64,000 nucleotides of DNA. It comes from Drosophila miranda. Lineage: Eukaryota; Arthropoda; Insecta; Diptera; Drosophilidae. A program made the position numbers and the translations under genes. A model generated the notes under the pieces. That model was not told the DNA's origin. It made no database searches and saw only the letters and a program-made list of their open reading frames with translations. The stretch covers positions 20,850,913 through 20,914,912 of the forward strand of contig NC_046677.1 of NCBI RefSeq assembly GCF_003369915.1. Direction: 5' to 3'. Below, in pieces: positions 9,491 through 24,000 of the stretch. Numbering within the stretch: the stretch's first letter is position 1; the number at the start of each line of letters is the position of its first letter.

Positions 9491-11979
9491 CTAAAGGGGT
9501 ATCAAGGAAGATATATTTCAGTAAAGGACGATTCTCTTTGGGATTGAGTGGATGAGTGGATGCCTACCTGTGATCAGCGTGAGGGCACAGAGACAGGCAA
9601 AAGCTGATATGTCAATCTCCAGGCTGTGAAGACTCCGACTAAAGTCCATGATGTCGTTCAGCCACTCGCCGAAAGATCGCTGGCACTGACTGCGATGGAG
9701 CACGGTGCCGTTGCAGAAGATCATCTTGGTGTCGTCGCTGCGGGCGCGATAGGACAGACGCAGGACGAACAGCTCCAGGGAGGCCGACTGGAAGAGCAGC
9801 TCCTGATCCTCCGGCGTGAGATCCAAGTAGCCGGGTATCTTCTCCGCAAACTGTTTGATCACATCCACCGAACTGGTAAGCAGATGATAGAACTGCTGCA
9901 CCTTGTCCGCCTCGCTCATCGACGGCTCCTCGTAATGGGTGTAGTCCAGGCACGAGGGATCGGGCGTGGTGTCCACATGGCTCCTCACCAGAGCCGTTAT
10001 CAGGGAAATGGGTGGGGATGGCGGCGACTCCTGTGGCGATTTCGGCTTTGAGGGCAGACGACCGCGGCGTCCTTTGAGGGAGTCCGTGCGAACCACTTCC
10101 TTGACCATGCCAACGACCAGACACTTCTGGAAGCGACAGAACTGACATCGATTGCGTCTCCGCTTGTCCACCGGGCACATCTTGTCCGCCAAGCAGACGT
10201 ACTTGGAGCCCTTCTGCACCGTCCGCTTGAAGAATCCCTTGCAGCCCTCGCAGGTCCGCACGCCATAGTGCTGACAGGCGGCGGTGTCCCCGCAGACGGC
10301 GCACAGCTGGGAGGCCGCTTGCAGCAGTCGTCCCGCCTGGAGATCTGCCCCTGCGGCACTTGCCGGAGAACTGGCCGACGAATTGGGCGCCGAACTCAAC
10401 TGCAGAGGATGGGCGTGGGCATGGGCATGGGCGTGATGCCGCTGACCCAGCGTGATCTTGGCCAGCTTGGGGCTCTGGGCGGAGGTACCGGCGGGTGAGA
10501 CTGTCCGCTGCACAGGCAACGAGGATCGACGCACTGGCGTCGGCCCCACTGAAGCAGAAATGGAGGCTGCTGCCGCCGCCTCCACAGCAGCTGTGGCCGC
10601 CGCCAGTTCCGAGATGGTGGGAAAGGTGGGCAACGAGTAGCGTTCTCCATTATGGGAATTGTAGTTCTGGGGGTTAAAGATTGGGGATAAAAGATATGAT
10701 ATGAGCGATACATGCTTAGAAATTGTATTGAAGATCTATAGATTTTGAAGGAATACGAAAATAAAATGTGGCCTTTGTTCACTTTGGATTTACTTTCGAA
10801 GAAAATTGAATTGTACTTGTCTTATGGGATCGAATTGGATCGTTTTCATTACTATACTTTTCATACTATAGGTATAAATATGCATCTATCTCGATAGATT
10901 GTCATAGAACCCTAATAATATTTCTTTCTGATGAGCTTAGGTAAATTTAGGACCGAACATATCATGGAATTGAGGGCTTACTTTCAGTCTAGTTATATGG
11001 TTTACTTACATGATAGTTTGGCTGCTGTTGCTGCTGTCCGTAGAAATTATCGGAAGCGGAGACACCATTGTACTCGTAGAGGGAGCTGGCCGAGGAGCTG
11101 GGCGAGAGATTGGCGCTGGCATTGACGGCATTGAAGTGTCCGTGGTAGTTGTAGCCACTGCTGCCGCCGTTGTTGTTGTTGTTGCTGCCACTGCTGCTGC
11201 TGTTGGGATGCGGATGTGAGTGCGACATCTGGGACTGGGACTGGGACTGTGTCTGGAGCGTATGGAGCTGCTGGAGCTGGGCGGGAGCTGGAGCCGGGCT
11301 GGCATTCCACCCGGACATAACGTCGGCGGCACTGGTCAGGGGGAAGCAGTCCTCGTCCATTTTGAGGGTCAGGACCTGATCGGTTGGCGTGGCAGCCGCC
11401 GTCGAGGAGGAGGAGGCCTGCTGGGGACTGCTGCCGCTGCTACTGGTGTACTTTAGGGAGTAGGTCTCCTGGAAGCTGGGCAGGCTGCTGCCGCAGGACA
11501 GAGGGCCACCGATGGGCGAGATCAGCTGGATTTGGCCGGAACCGGGTTGCCGCTGTTGCTCCTGTTGCTGCTGCTGCTGGGGCTGTTGCTGCTGCTGCTG
11601 CTGCTGCTGTTGGGCGTGGAGGGCTATGGCTGGATCACTGCTGGACCGAAGGCTGAGCAGGCAGAGCTGCTGCTCCTGCTCGGAGCTGAGCTGCTGCTCG
11701 GGAATGGAGGAGAGCCGCTTGTCCCGCAGACACGTGAGCTTGGTGAGGTTCTCGATGGAGCTGGTGAGATCCTCGCCAGATGGATTATCCGGATAGCCGC
11801 TGGTCGTCGGCGAGAGCAGCGAGTTGTTCGAGTCCGAGGGGAAGAAGAGATCCGAGAAGAGCTCACTGTGCGATCCGGCCACGTCGTTCAGGTTGCTGAT
11901 CAACTGATCCTCCTCATGGGAGAGCAGTGACTCGGTCTTTAGCAGGTGTTGTTGGGAGTTTAGGATCTGCTGATGATGA

Positions 11980-12014
<35 letters not shown>

Positions 12015-15000
12015 ATGTTGCAGATGTTGCTGTTGGAGATGATGATGTTGCTGCTGCTGCTGCTGAAGATGATGGTGTCCAGCTGCTGCTGCGGTTACCG
12101 ACGACGTTGTGGTCGTCGTCGCGGATTGCGAGGAGAAATTATCAAAGGGCGACAGTGAACTAAAGGAGCTCTGCAACGAAAGACAGTCCACAGCCGACTA
12201 AATTAGTAACTGAATGAATCGCAGCCAGATAGCTAACGGAATAGGCTATGGATATGGGTATGCTCGTATGGATTGGTGGAGTCTAACTTTCCCTCAGGAC
12301 ATGCGCAATTCCTTGAGCAACTGCCATTGGTTCTATGCCCTGAGCCACCCTTAGGATAGCACTGAACAACTCTTTAGAATGTTTTCCCAATTGGTTATGG
12401 TCTGGCCAAAATGTTTTCCAAACACATATTTCTCCTAACAATAGACATCTAATTGTTTGCTTGGTGTTGTGGCTGGCTTTGGGCTGCCTTTGGGGTGTGT
12501 TATGAGTAAAGACAACTTGACTCCACTTAACTCTTCGCAGCTGGCAATTAGCATTTCCATTCATCTTTGGATTTGAATTTGGCTATGCATATGGACATGG
12601 GCAATTTGCATACCATTTTTGCACACTTTATGCTCAGGATGTTTTCTTTTTTTTTTCAAATAGATATCACAGCGGGATATGAGGATTGGAAATTGGCAAT
12701 ATTTATGGAGTTTCTGGGAGTGTAAATAAATTTAAATATTGTTTTCTTTTCCAGATGATCCTACCATGAATAGTTATGACTTTTTCCCATGATATCCCTG
12801 GAGTATATGTATAATTATATTTTATATATGACGATCTTACATTGGGTTGCAAAAGTAACATGCTTGTTGTCGCTGGGTTATTAAGCCTCACTTGGCTGAT
12901 TTTTGTTGTATGGATTGCTGCTGCTGTTGTTGCAGTTGCACTCGCTGTTGTTCCCCCTGTTGTTGCTGTTGTTGTTGTTGCTGCGCCTGCTGTTGATGTT
13001 GCAGATGTTGCTGTCGTAGCCGGAGCTTCTGTAGTTTCTGTTGCGCTGTCAGTGTTGCTGTCAGTTTTCCCGACTTTCCGCTCGACGAGGAGTTTCGACT
13101 TGCGGGGCTGACTGGCTGCTGATGTGGCTCCTCCTGCGGTTACTGCTGCTCCTGCTGTTGCTGTTGCTGTTGCTGCACCTGCAACAAGGATACAAAAGGA
13201 AAAGGTCTTTAGCAATTTAGAATACTTTCGAAGTCAAGCAGGCGTGAATGCCATTGCGGCGGGTGTCTCTGGGGTGCGCTTAATGCTAAATGGTTGGTGA
13301 AATGCCACAGAAATATATCTGCCATGACTACTGTCTCAGATATGAGAAGATTCATAAGCTGCTGTTGCCACTGTTGCCGCTGTTTCTGCTGCTGCCGTTC
13401 GTTGCCCAATTGTCTTGCGTTCCACACGCAAGCCTCCTCCGTATCGAATGTCTTAATTAGAAATGCTCAAAACTCCACCGACTGTCCACATATATAAATA
13501 TATAGACGTATAGGGAGTGGGGGAGCGATGCCTGCCACGACACCTCCCCATTGTGTCGCGCGGGGTTAGCATGAGGCAAGCTCACGTTGCAACCAAGAAA
13601 CGAAGATGTTGCCAAAAAAAACAACAACAAAAAACTCACCCCAACCCCCCAGTAAAAAGCAACCTAAACGAAACGAGGATCACATCTCCATCTCTCGGTT
13701 AATGCGGCACATAAAATGTAATAAATTGTGTTGTCCGTTGTTGCACGTTCCCTGGCTCTGGGTTGGCTGCCCCATTGGCTCGGCCGGGGCATCGCGTTGT
13801 TCCCTGCCACGTTGCGGGTGTTCGCTGCTTTTTTTGTTTTTGTTGTTTTTTTGATTATAATAAATATTTTGGCTTATTCGCATTGCAAAATCCTCATCGA
13901 ATCTGTGTGGCAGCGCGGTTCGTTTTGTGGCTTTGTGAAATCATTTTTCATAATTTGCATAATTTTGTGAAACGAAATTATTGAAAAATTGAAGAATAAT
14001 TGAAGAGTATTCTCTTGTAACGATAATAGAAAGGGAGATATGTATGAGGATTGCAATTGGGAGCAAAAGGTAACAAAGGGAAACAAAAAGGGAGCAAAAT
14101 TACACATTCCATCTTATAACTATTCTTCTATAAATTGTCTTTATCCTCCATATTTATGTATGGTTTGTATACAAATTTTCCTCTGCAAGTCCGCATATAC
14201 ATATCTCCACCAAGTAATAAACTGTCATCAAACCCATTAATTAAGCCAACCCATAATTATAGCCAAACTTCAACAAAACTATTTTTCACACATGGCGAAT
14301 ATCTACATACGAGTATATTGTATACCTACAATATTTCTCACTAATCAACTTTTGCTGTGTATTTAGTTATTTTTCACTGATTTTTTACCCCCGACTTTAG
14401 TTGACTTCTTGGCCGTCTGACTCTTTTGACACTTTTTATCTGCAAGAATTAGTTATAGCCCGACAAAAAGACGTAAAGAAACAACTAAAAAAACTGAAAA
14501 ATAATAATCATGGCCCACCACCAGATTGTGGATTGTGGATTTCCTAACGTGTGTCTCTTGGCTTGAATTTGACAAATTAATAAATGATTTTGGTTGCTGT
14601 TTGGCTGTCGTGTCAGTTGTCGTAGACCCAACAAACACCGAAAAACCAGCAACAAACAACACAAAAACCGAGAAAAACGTGGACGCAGTTCATGGAGGGC
14701 AGTCGTAAAAAAAATATGAAAAAAAATATAGATAAATGTGTGTATATACAATTTATAAATATTCATGATAGGTGCATTTCAGAGTATTGAAATATTGCAC
14801 AAATTTATGCTTGAGAGATTTGTCCTCTTTTATGGGAACGAAAAAAATATAAAATTATTGAAATTTTAGGATATTTTTGGGAATCTGCTTTTCTCTCCAT
14901 CAAAAAACTATCAATAAATCCACTAAATGCCTGTATTTCAATGGATTCCCCAAGTTTAAGACAAGATAAACAAATTTCACTTAAAATATAACAACTTCCC

Positions 15001-18000
15001 ATTTAACTCTTTAACAAAATGAGATATTATGGCTCTACATGATGTTGGTCAAACCATTAATCATCTTTCAACCAATTGAACAATTTTCTTTTGCAAAGAA
15101 AACCAATTATTTGGCCATAAAAAGATTACATATAGTACAATAATTGGTCGAACGTTTTTCAAAATAATCAGCATGTACAAAATCTGTGTAAAAGTAAACT
15201 TTTTCTTAAGGTAATAGGATAACGATCCTCGATAAAGGGATAAACATCAGAATTTAATTACATATAAAATGGCTTCTTAACTGATTCAAAAATTTTAATT
15301 ATTTAAAAAAAATTATATAGAACAAAAAATATCTAAAGTGGTTAAAAACTTGCTTCTATCTTAGCTTTTAACTTATCTCTAGATCTTTCATGATCACTCG
15401 TTATCGCAATTACATTTTTCAAATTCTTAAATTACCTAGCCCCCTTAGATTTGACCCACAAGCGAAAAAAGAGCCAGTAAATTACTTGTAACATCTTCCA
15501 CACACTCTAGAAAACGTTCTCCGACTCTACCAGAATTTCAAGTTTCCACCGGCGACAAATCGAAAAGGCATAACTTGCCTTATAGATGATTAAGCGCTGC
15601 ATTTGGCAACCTCAAGCCAACTTCCATATGGAAAAAAAACTAATCATAAATGTTGTTCTATTGGGGTTCTGTTGTGGGGTGCCCCGGGCCCGTTTCCCCC
15701 ATTTTTGGGTATGGCTATATGAGAGATGGCAGAGGCAGGTCGGCACTTTGGCACTTTGGCAGTGACAAATATTCAGACATTGTCGGCGTCTCAATCGCTT
15801 TGTAGAATGCCATCTCAAAACTATGTCAAATGTTGGATTGAATGCAAATGTGTCCCCCTCCATCCTCTGGCCGATGATATAACAGACTCGCAGAAGAATG
15901 GAGTGGAGCGGAGTGGAGCGGATCTTCTGCTGGATGAGCAATTAACTATAGGCTAGACCTGCTAGACAATAGACGGAGGAAAGGTCTGAGATTGCATAAA
16001 TCAATCAAATTGTCTCTCACTCTCTGTGGCAGGAACCCTGAGTTGAGTAATAGATCCAATTTCGATATGAAAATTTTCGATTCGAGGACGGTTACAGAAA
16101 TTGGGTTTTTCTTCTCCTTCTACAGTTTTCGGAGTCTGCTTTTTTCTGCTCAACTTTAAATACCAACCCCATTACCCATTACCCATTGGCCATTAAGCAT
16201 TGCCGCATCAGCCCATCCGCCGTATCCGAGTGCAACTACAATGAACAACAACAATTGATGAAAATCGACAATTAATAGTGAAAGTCTAGTCTCCAGACGA
16301 ACGGCCTCCTCCTCATCATCATCATCATCATCATCCGCCGCCTCCCCAACAACAACAACATCATCATCATCATCAAAGGTACTGCAGGAAGAGACTATAC
16401 CCAAAAAAAACAAGCAGGGGGAGACTGGGGACTCCTCTATGTCTATTAGGCCAAACGTCGTCGTCGTCGTCGTCGTCTTCCACTGCGACTTTTGTCGCTG
16501 TCGTGGATTTCAAAGGCGATACCATCGAAGCCGCCGCTGCCGCCGCGCAGTCGCGAACGAAAACCTGCAACAAAATGAGGAGTAAACTCCTTTGGTGCCC
16601 ACAGTCCAAAAAAAAAACAAAAAAAAAAAAAACTGTAGTGAACCGAACCTGAAACCCATTTGTATACTTCTCACAGATCTTCACACGAAGTCTGGCTGTG
16701 GCTGTGGCTTGTGTTGCACCCACTGACTCAATGACTGAGTGGCCAGGCCGTGCCACGGCTATACGGTATGGGTATGGGTTCCCTCTGACCCAACCGAACC
16801 AAGAAGAAGACGATCCAGACTCGCATTACCATTTCTTTGGGTCACTGCACAAGACGAGTGTACCCCGGCACCCTCCCAGCATTCAGTCTGTCAATTTCGG
16901 CAGATGCCTACATGTCCAAGTCCATCCATTGATCAGGCCATTGGCCAAAAGCAAGCCCCAGCCAAGACTCTGCCAACTCTGGCCAATGGAGTTCGCAGTT
17001 CAAAGTACAAGACTCTACCCGGAGCATGAACAAAAGCCTTGCAAAATAATATGTATTAACGATATTATATAAAAAAACAGACTCTGTTGGAAAAACAAAA
17101 AAAAATTAGCAAACTTATGCAATGGGCCAAGAAGACACGAGAAGAGGCAGAGCCCCAGAGCGACTCTGGGGAGGAATTGTGTATCTTTTTTTTGGGGATT
17201 TCTCTCTCTCTCTCTCCATTATAATAAATTTGTTAACGATGCCTCGTCTCGCAGAAGGAGGCCGAGAGATGAAAATCCCCCTCGCTCCAAAGGAAAAACC
17301 AAATAAAACAATTAGAAAACTGCAATTTTTCAGGGAAGAAGATGTACGAAAAATGCATCCACTGGAAGAAGAAAAACCCCAAAACCCAACCCGAATTTGC
17401 AATTTTTTTACAGATACTCGTATCGTTTTTTCTGCGGTTGTAAATTTTGCTTTGGGGCCATCAAACAAACACAATGGTCTAAAATGGGCAATCTTCAATG
17501 TTTATCGCGCACTCTTCCCGGTAGCTTTTTTGGCAGTAGCCGACGGTAGTTTTATTCGGGAATCTGTTTTTTTTTTATTTCTATTTTTATTTTCTTTGTT
17601 TGCGATTCGATGCCGAGCTTCATCTTCGATGAATTGCTTTCTAAATGACCCAAGGCCATATTGGGGCGAATGATATTTCATATTGATCTGGGAACAGCCC
17701 TAGCCTCTGTCTGTCCATCTGTCTGTCTTCGGTGGCATTGTTTCTGGCTTCTTGTGGCACACAAAAAGGGTGTGTACCAAAAACATTGTGAATGTGGGAG
17801 CAACAGCAAAAAGTCTTGAATCATTTGCCTAAGGAACTTGACTTTCGACATCAAGTGAATATGAAAATCAAATCATTAGTGGGTCATTTCTGGGAATCAG
17901 CTGATTATCTATCCATGAAGGGAATATGGAATGTTTCTTCATGCCTAACACTCCATCAAACACCCAACAGCTATTCCCAAACGCCCTGAAGGCATGTCTA

Positions 18001-21000
18001 ATTAGTAGATCCCCACCCACAAATATATATAAAGCCACACGATAATGAAACCACCCAAGCACGATCATCGGAGGCTGAGAGAGACGAGACTCTTGGCGAA
18101 TCAATTATGGCACCCACTAAACCAGCCAGCCCCCAGCCCCCAGCCCCCACTCTGTGGTCTTTGGTGGGGCCAATAGCCAGTTAAGTGTTGGTCGTATAAA
18201 TCAAGTTATATGGAATCTTTGGGCAATTCTTGGCCATCGGCAGACATCGGCTGCGATGCCAGTGCTAAAAAGCACACACACGGTGTAACTATTAAAATCC
18301 TATAAATCCGTACAATTAAACGTAAGCGAAACTGTGTCAGCAGTGTCTCAATACTCGTACAAGTTGCAGATACAGATGGTGATGGCGATGGAGATGTAGA
18401 TACAGATACATAGTGTATATAGAACTATCCATGGCAAAAGGTCAGTCAGAGTTAAACATCGAAAGTGTTTGGCTCCTCAACTATCAAGATGGACAACAAC
18501 AACAGCCACAACATCATTAAAAGACAATAACAAGATTGTGTTCAAGAATTTCAATTGAATGAATGACTCAAAGCCATATCCAACAACAACAAAATCGAGT
18601 AAAAAAAGTTGAAATTGTCGCAACAATTCGTATAAATCTCTTTGCGCCACTTTGAATGCTAAGTAAACCACGAGACATCGTCATCGGTTTTTAATCGCTG
18701 CAAAAATCATCGAAGGCCATCTTGGACATTTCATGGCACCCCACAGATCCCCACCGATCCCCCTCCAGATCCCCTCGAGAGAGACCAAAACCAGAGACGA
18801 CCATCCAAACGGATTGAAGTCATTTTTTGAGCGCATCTCAACCAGTTGCCCCCCAATCATGGATCTGTCTGAATGTATCTGTATCTGTATCTGTAGCTGT
18901 GTCTGTATGGGCAGTCACCTGTGTATTGGCCAATACTCGAGCTCGAACTCTTGCGTTGGCTCTGGCTCTGGCTCTGGTGGCACTTGTCGCCAACTGCAGC
19001 CAGCCTCAGGAACTTGCCCAAAAGCCGGCAATGGGTCAGAGAGCTCCACTCAGACCCAACCCAATGTCCACTTGATCATCCATTATGCAAAAAGCGGATT
19101 CATAAAAGTAAAAGCCAACGCCAGAGGCAGCGAGTAACCAAATCCCCTACAAGTTGCGGCCACAGGCTACTCAGCTAAAGTGAGATGTGTCGCCAAAGAT
19201 ATTTATTTGCATGAAATTCTAATAAAAGAATTTGCCGTTAAGGTGTTAGCCGCGGGGCCCAGTTGCCTCGGATTTGCTGCTTCTACTCATTCTGTAAACT
19301 GGTTTAATTGAATTGTTATATCATCAACAAAGCATCTGCATCAGCATCATCATCTCAATCGATGTACGGCTGCCTTCTTTTAATACTAAAAGATACTTCG
19401 GAGAGAGTGTGTTTTCTAAAATGAATCAAGTCGGCAAATGTCTCTAAAAATAGTATCTGGGTAATAAAGATATATTGCTTGTTCGAATTAAAGTATGCGT
19501 TTGGGACAAGGATACCTTCAGATGGATTGGAAACAATCGGAACAATGTGGATAGCAGATATATGAATGTATTTCAAAGGATCGAAAGGATGAAGTCGAAT
19601 CTGTTAAATTTGCTGTTGGATTATAAGAAGATATAAAGGAAACCCAAATTGTATAATGTATCTGTATCTATATCTGTCGTTGTTGGAATCAAATATATAT
19701 TAGAAAGGTCTATGCATGAGAATAGAAAACAGGAAAAAGGTGTCACCTTACAGAATAGAAAATTGATATTGATATTCATTTCCTCATCTATGTATCTAGG
19801 ATACTTTTCATTTCCAATAATCCTTGAATTATTCAATCTTCCAATGCACGTAAGCCCGTAGATTTTTCCCTCCAAATATAGTACAGTTCAATCATGACTA
19901 CAATGCTCTGCCCATTTAGAAGTCTCACCCTCCATCGACACTCCACTCCCTCACCCACAACCAAACCCAATGCTCAATCCGAAAACCCAATCCTCAATTC
20001 CCAATTGCCGAGCTTCAGACTCTTTCCCCCACATTTATTATACAGATTGAAGCCGCCTAATTTGCATCTTGAGCGGCGCCCCACCAAACTTGGGCTGCAG
20101 CTCGACTGAAGCTGCTGGCGGGTCAAAGGTGCACATGATGCTGCAGTGCATCAGTGTTGCTGGCGACTGCGACGGAGTCGGAGTCACTGCCTAGGCCTGA
20201 GCCTGAGCCGCTGCCACCGACTGATTGACATGACTGAGACAAAGATAAATAAGCTGCCAGTTTTGGAACGCCGCTTACATAATTACGGGCATGGAATGGA
20301 ACTTTTTTTTTTTTGCTTCCTCGGCTTTCGGTTAGACAAAAAAGGTTTCTGTCTAAGCAAAAAAAATCAAAGATTTCTTGGCTCCGTTGCCAGGCGAGCA
20401 TCCGACATGGAATCGAAGCCGGCAAAGAAGGTGCAGCTGATGCGAGAGGTGGGAAGCCACCTCTTGGCCGGCCACCAGCTCCTAAAGAAATAAATAAAAA
20501 CCAGTAGGCAAAGCCGAAGCTTGGGGATACCCTTGCCATTCTAATCAAACTTTTTGGAGATTTGAATTATGGAAATTTCTCACAAAGATAGGATTTGCTA
20601 CTATGACAGATATAAAATAGAGTCTTATAGTCTTGTCCTTGTCTTAACTTGAGAAGGATTTTCTTAAAATCCAGGGCGTAGCCTGCATTGGGGAATGGGC
20701 TGCAACGATTTATCAATCAAATGATTCTTTGAATCTATATTTTGTAGATGAAAGATCCCTCCTTCTTTGCATTGCCAAAGTATGGTAGCAATCACCATAC
20801 CTTCTCTGCAAGGGTATGCACATTTTTGGCACAATTTCTTTTTTTTTGGTTTGCCAGCATCTTTGCTTGTTGCATTGTTGCATTTTTTTTTCGCTCCTAC
20901 TGACTGAAATATCAGCGAGCTATCAAAACACGCGACGTTGACGTTGGCCAAGTATCTAATGGATATATAGATACACCGTATCCGACTGGCAGTGGAAGCC

Positions 21001-24000
21001 CCCTTTCAACCGAAACTTTGACTGGGATTGGTGCCAGCCCATTCCCTCCGCAGAGATTCCCTCTTCCTCCTGAGATTGGTACTCCCTTCCATGTCCCAGA
21101 CTGGAACTGCTACTCCCTCACTTTGGAATCGTATTAGTGTTAATTTCGAGCTGCCTTCTACTCCTACCCTTTGTCCATTGTTGCACGTTTCGGAGTTTTT
21201 TTTGGTGTTTTCGCTTTCATTGGAAAAACAAACAGTTGGAGGAGGGCCGTGCAGCAGGGTAGGGTAGGGTAGGGGCAGGGGCAGGGGGATCATTGGTTCC
21301 CAAATCGATTACCCTGCCCCTGCGATCCAAGACAGAGCTCTCCGTGTTTTCCCAGCAGGTTGCAGCAGCCGGAGCAGCAGCAGCCACAAACACCAAAGGC
21401 AACATGCATTAAAACGCCAATATTACCTTTTGTCTTGCCTTCGTATCTGTATCTGTGAGATGTACCACCAATCCCAGCCTTAGACCCACTTCTCCGCTCC
21501 ACTCCACTCTCCCCGCTGCTCTATCAAGCTGCAAATTGAGCCTAACCCATATATTTGTCGTTGGGGGCCTTATGAAGATTTGATTTAGTGTGAGCGCCTC
21601 GGCTCGACGCGACTCCACTCGACTTTGGGTACGGGAAAATTGTTCGTTTGCATATCTAAATTTGAGTTTTGTATCTGCCAGATACAATAGATTTATCTTT
21701 TTGGGAATTTGCTTACCTTTGGCTCAGGCACAGACTCAGGCACTGGCACAAGGCGGCTAATGGTTAATAAAGAGATTCTTGGGAAAATGTTTTTTTTGGG
21801 GGGAAGGTCTACCAACGGAAATTATTACAAAGTGGATTTTGAAGATGGGTGTTCGATGAATGGAAAATTTATCTGAAGAAGCGGAAGAATCAAAGGAATA
21901 AACTTAAGAAATATGTGAATAATATACTGGTGTAAAAATTCATCTCTAAAAGTGTCTAAATTTGTCTTTAAATTCTTAAGCAACAATTTCTAGTAATGTA
22001 ATTCTTTAAGAGTTAAAAATTCATGTTTTATGCAATTTTAAGAGGGGAAACCCCTGGCCAAAACAGCATTTCAAAATGTGATCATCAATCCGTTAAGCTA
22101 ATCCGCATCACCACAAATTCAATTTCAATATGTGACTTTAATTGAGCGCAATTAAAGCGTTCAATGTTGGGGAAATGTTAGGATCATCTAAGTACCATAC
22201 CAAGACCATATGAGGACTCTCCAAACGAGCACCTGATCACCTGAACCCCCAGACAAACGGAAACTGAAACCGAAACCCATCCAACGATCCGAAAGTCTTT
22301 TTATTTTGCATGCCTCAACAAATTAATTGTGTAATTAAGATTCCCCTCCAACCAAATACGAAGAAAACCCAACGCATATGGAGTTGAAGATGGCTCTGGG
22401 TCTGGCTGTGGCTTTGGCTTTGGCTTCCTCATCGTCCTGCTAAAGTCGTGACTCTTCTGCAAAAAAGCCTTTGCTGTCTTTTTTTGTGTGTTTTCTTTTG
22501 GTTGCTGGTGAAATCAGTTTGCGATCTTTTCACAGCAATAATGCATATTAAAATGCCACGCTAATTGTTATTACAGGCAGACGACTACTCCATACCCTCG
22601 ACTCCTCTTCCTCCGCGTGGTACTCCTACGCTTACTTCTCAGGTATCCTCTATACCATCCCAGAGTTTTGGACTGGCAATTAAGTAATAGACAAACAGAG
22701 TTTGGCATCGCTTCTTTCATTTGGCGGGGCTTGCGTGTTGCCAGTCAGTGGCAATGCAACACCAATGGATGCGATACAACAACAACAACAACAACAGCAA
22801 CAACAATCGCTACAACAACAGCCCATTGGATGGACAAATTTTTATGCACAAGTGGAGTCCATAGCCAAGGCGTTACTGTCCGTGTCTCTGTCTATTAATT
22901 ACTGCCAAAAAAGTTTGCAAAAATTGTCTTAAAAAAGGTAGAAATTTAGCAATAAAAAGTGTAAGAAATGGAAATGGTTTTATTTTTTGTGCAGAAGATT
23001 TCCTCAGGACTGTGAGAACTTATCTCACACAAAAAAAAAAGAATAAGGTTTAAGAAAAAAAAAAAATAGATTTCTCCGATTGTTTTATAGCACTGAGCTA
23101 TTGCGTTCGGGGGAGCGTTGTCACGATGCTGTCCCCCTTTAGTTTTTGTTTTTGGCTGCAGTTCGCTTGGTGGTGTCTCCACTCGTAATCCCTGCCCTAA
23201 AAGCGAAACACACAACAATGAAAACTGACTTTGGCGCCCCCCACAACCGAACCCGACCCACACGACCATAATAAAACAATTATGACAAAAAACAAAACAA
23301 CAGCAAAAGCAAAAGCAGAAAACCCCACAAAACTCCACTCGAGGCAGAGAGTAGAGCGACCTATCGATGGCAAAAAATTTATCACACCTTAGTTAACCTC
23401 AACACCTTGCCGTGCCTGAAACACCGAACACCAAACATCGATGGAGACGAAGACGAAGACGTGGAGCTGGAGCTGGAGACAAACGTGGCTGAGTGGAATG
23501 TGCGCCAGACAGATCCCCGAGTGCCACAGAGAAATATTGCAAACGTCTCGACTTTGACTTACACTGACTGCAATAAGTTAATAGTTCGAATTCGATTTCT
23601 TTCTGGGGGGTGGTGGGACGGGGGCTTCAAGCAGGAGAAGAAGAACTTGGAGCCAAACTTGGAGTTTTTCCTCTGGCTGGAAAACAAAGCTTGTCTAATG
23701 CCAAAAAAACGACAAACGAAAAGCGAAATATCGAAACGAAAACGGAGTTTGGCTTTTGGGTGCGTTCCGTGAACTCCACGATGTTTTTTGTGTGTCAGCC
23801 GGCGTGCCACAGACGCCGACAACCAGGCGAAACACCAGGCAACATCGGTCGGCCGCAGTCACAACTGGTGCTAATGATGTAGCCCGATCATCGTCATCAT
23901 GATGATGATGATGATGATGATGCTGCTGATGCTTCGGGGCGCTTCGTGTGCTTCATTATTGATTTAATAACAGACCTGAAGACACGTTTAAGCTGCAGTC

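Noticed and set aside
11010..12160. Leu/Val/Ala-rich plus-strand ORFs opposite Hr38 exon 3
   Set aside because: Antisense reading of CAG/CAA repeats; no independent coding evidence.
10991..12191. GTG-initiated version of Hr38 exon 3 as a gene start
   Set aside because: A perfect acceptor at 12171 and phase agreement with exon 2 show that it is an internal exon.
22378..22443. Tiny ORF encoding a signal-peptide-like [21 protein letters not shown]
   Set aside because: Arises from a GGCTTTGGCT simple repeat; 21 codons, nothing downstream.
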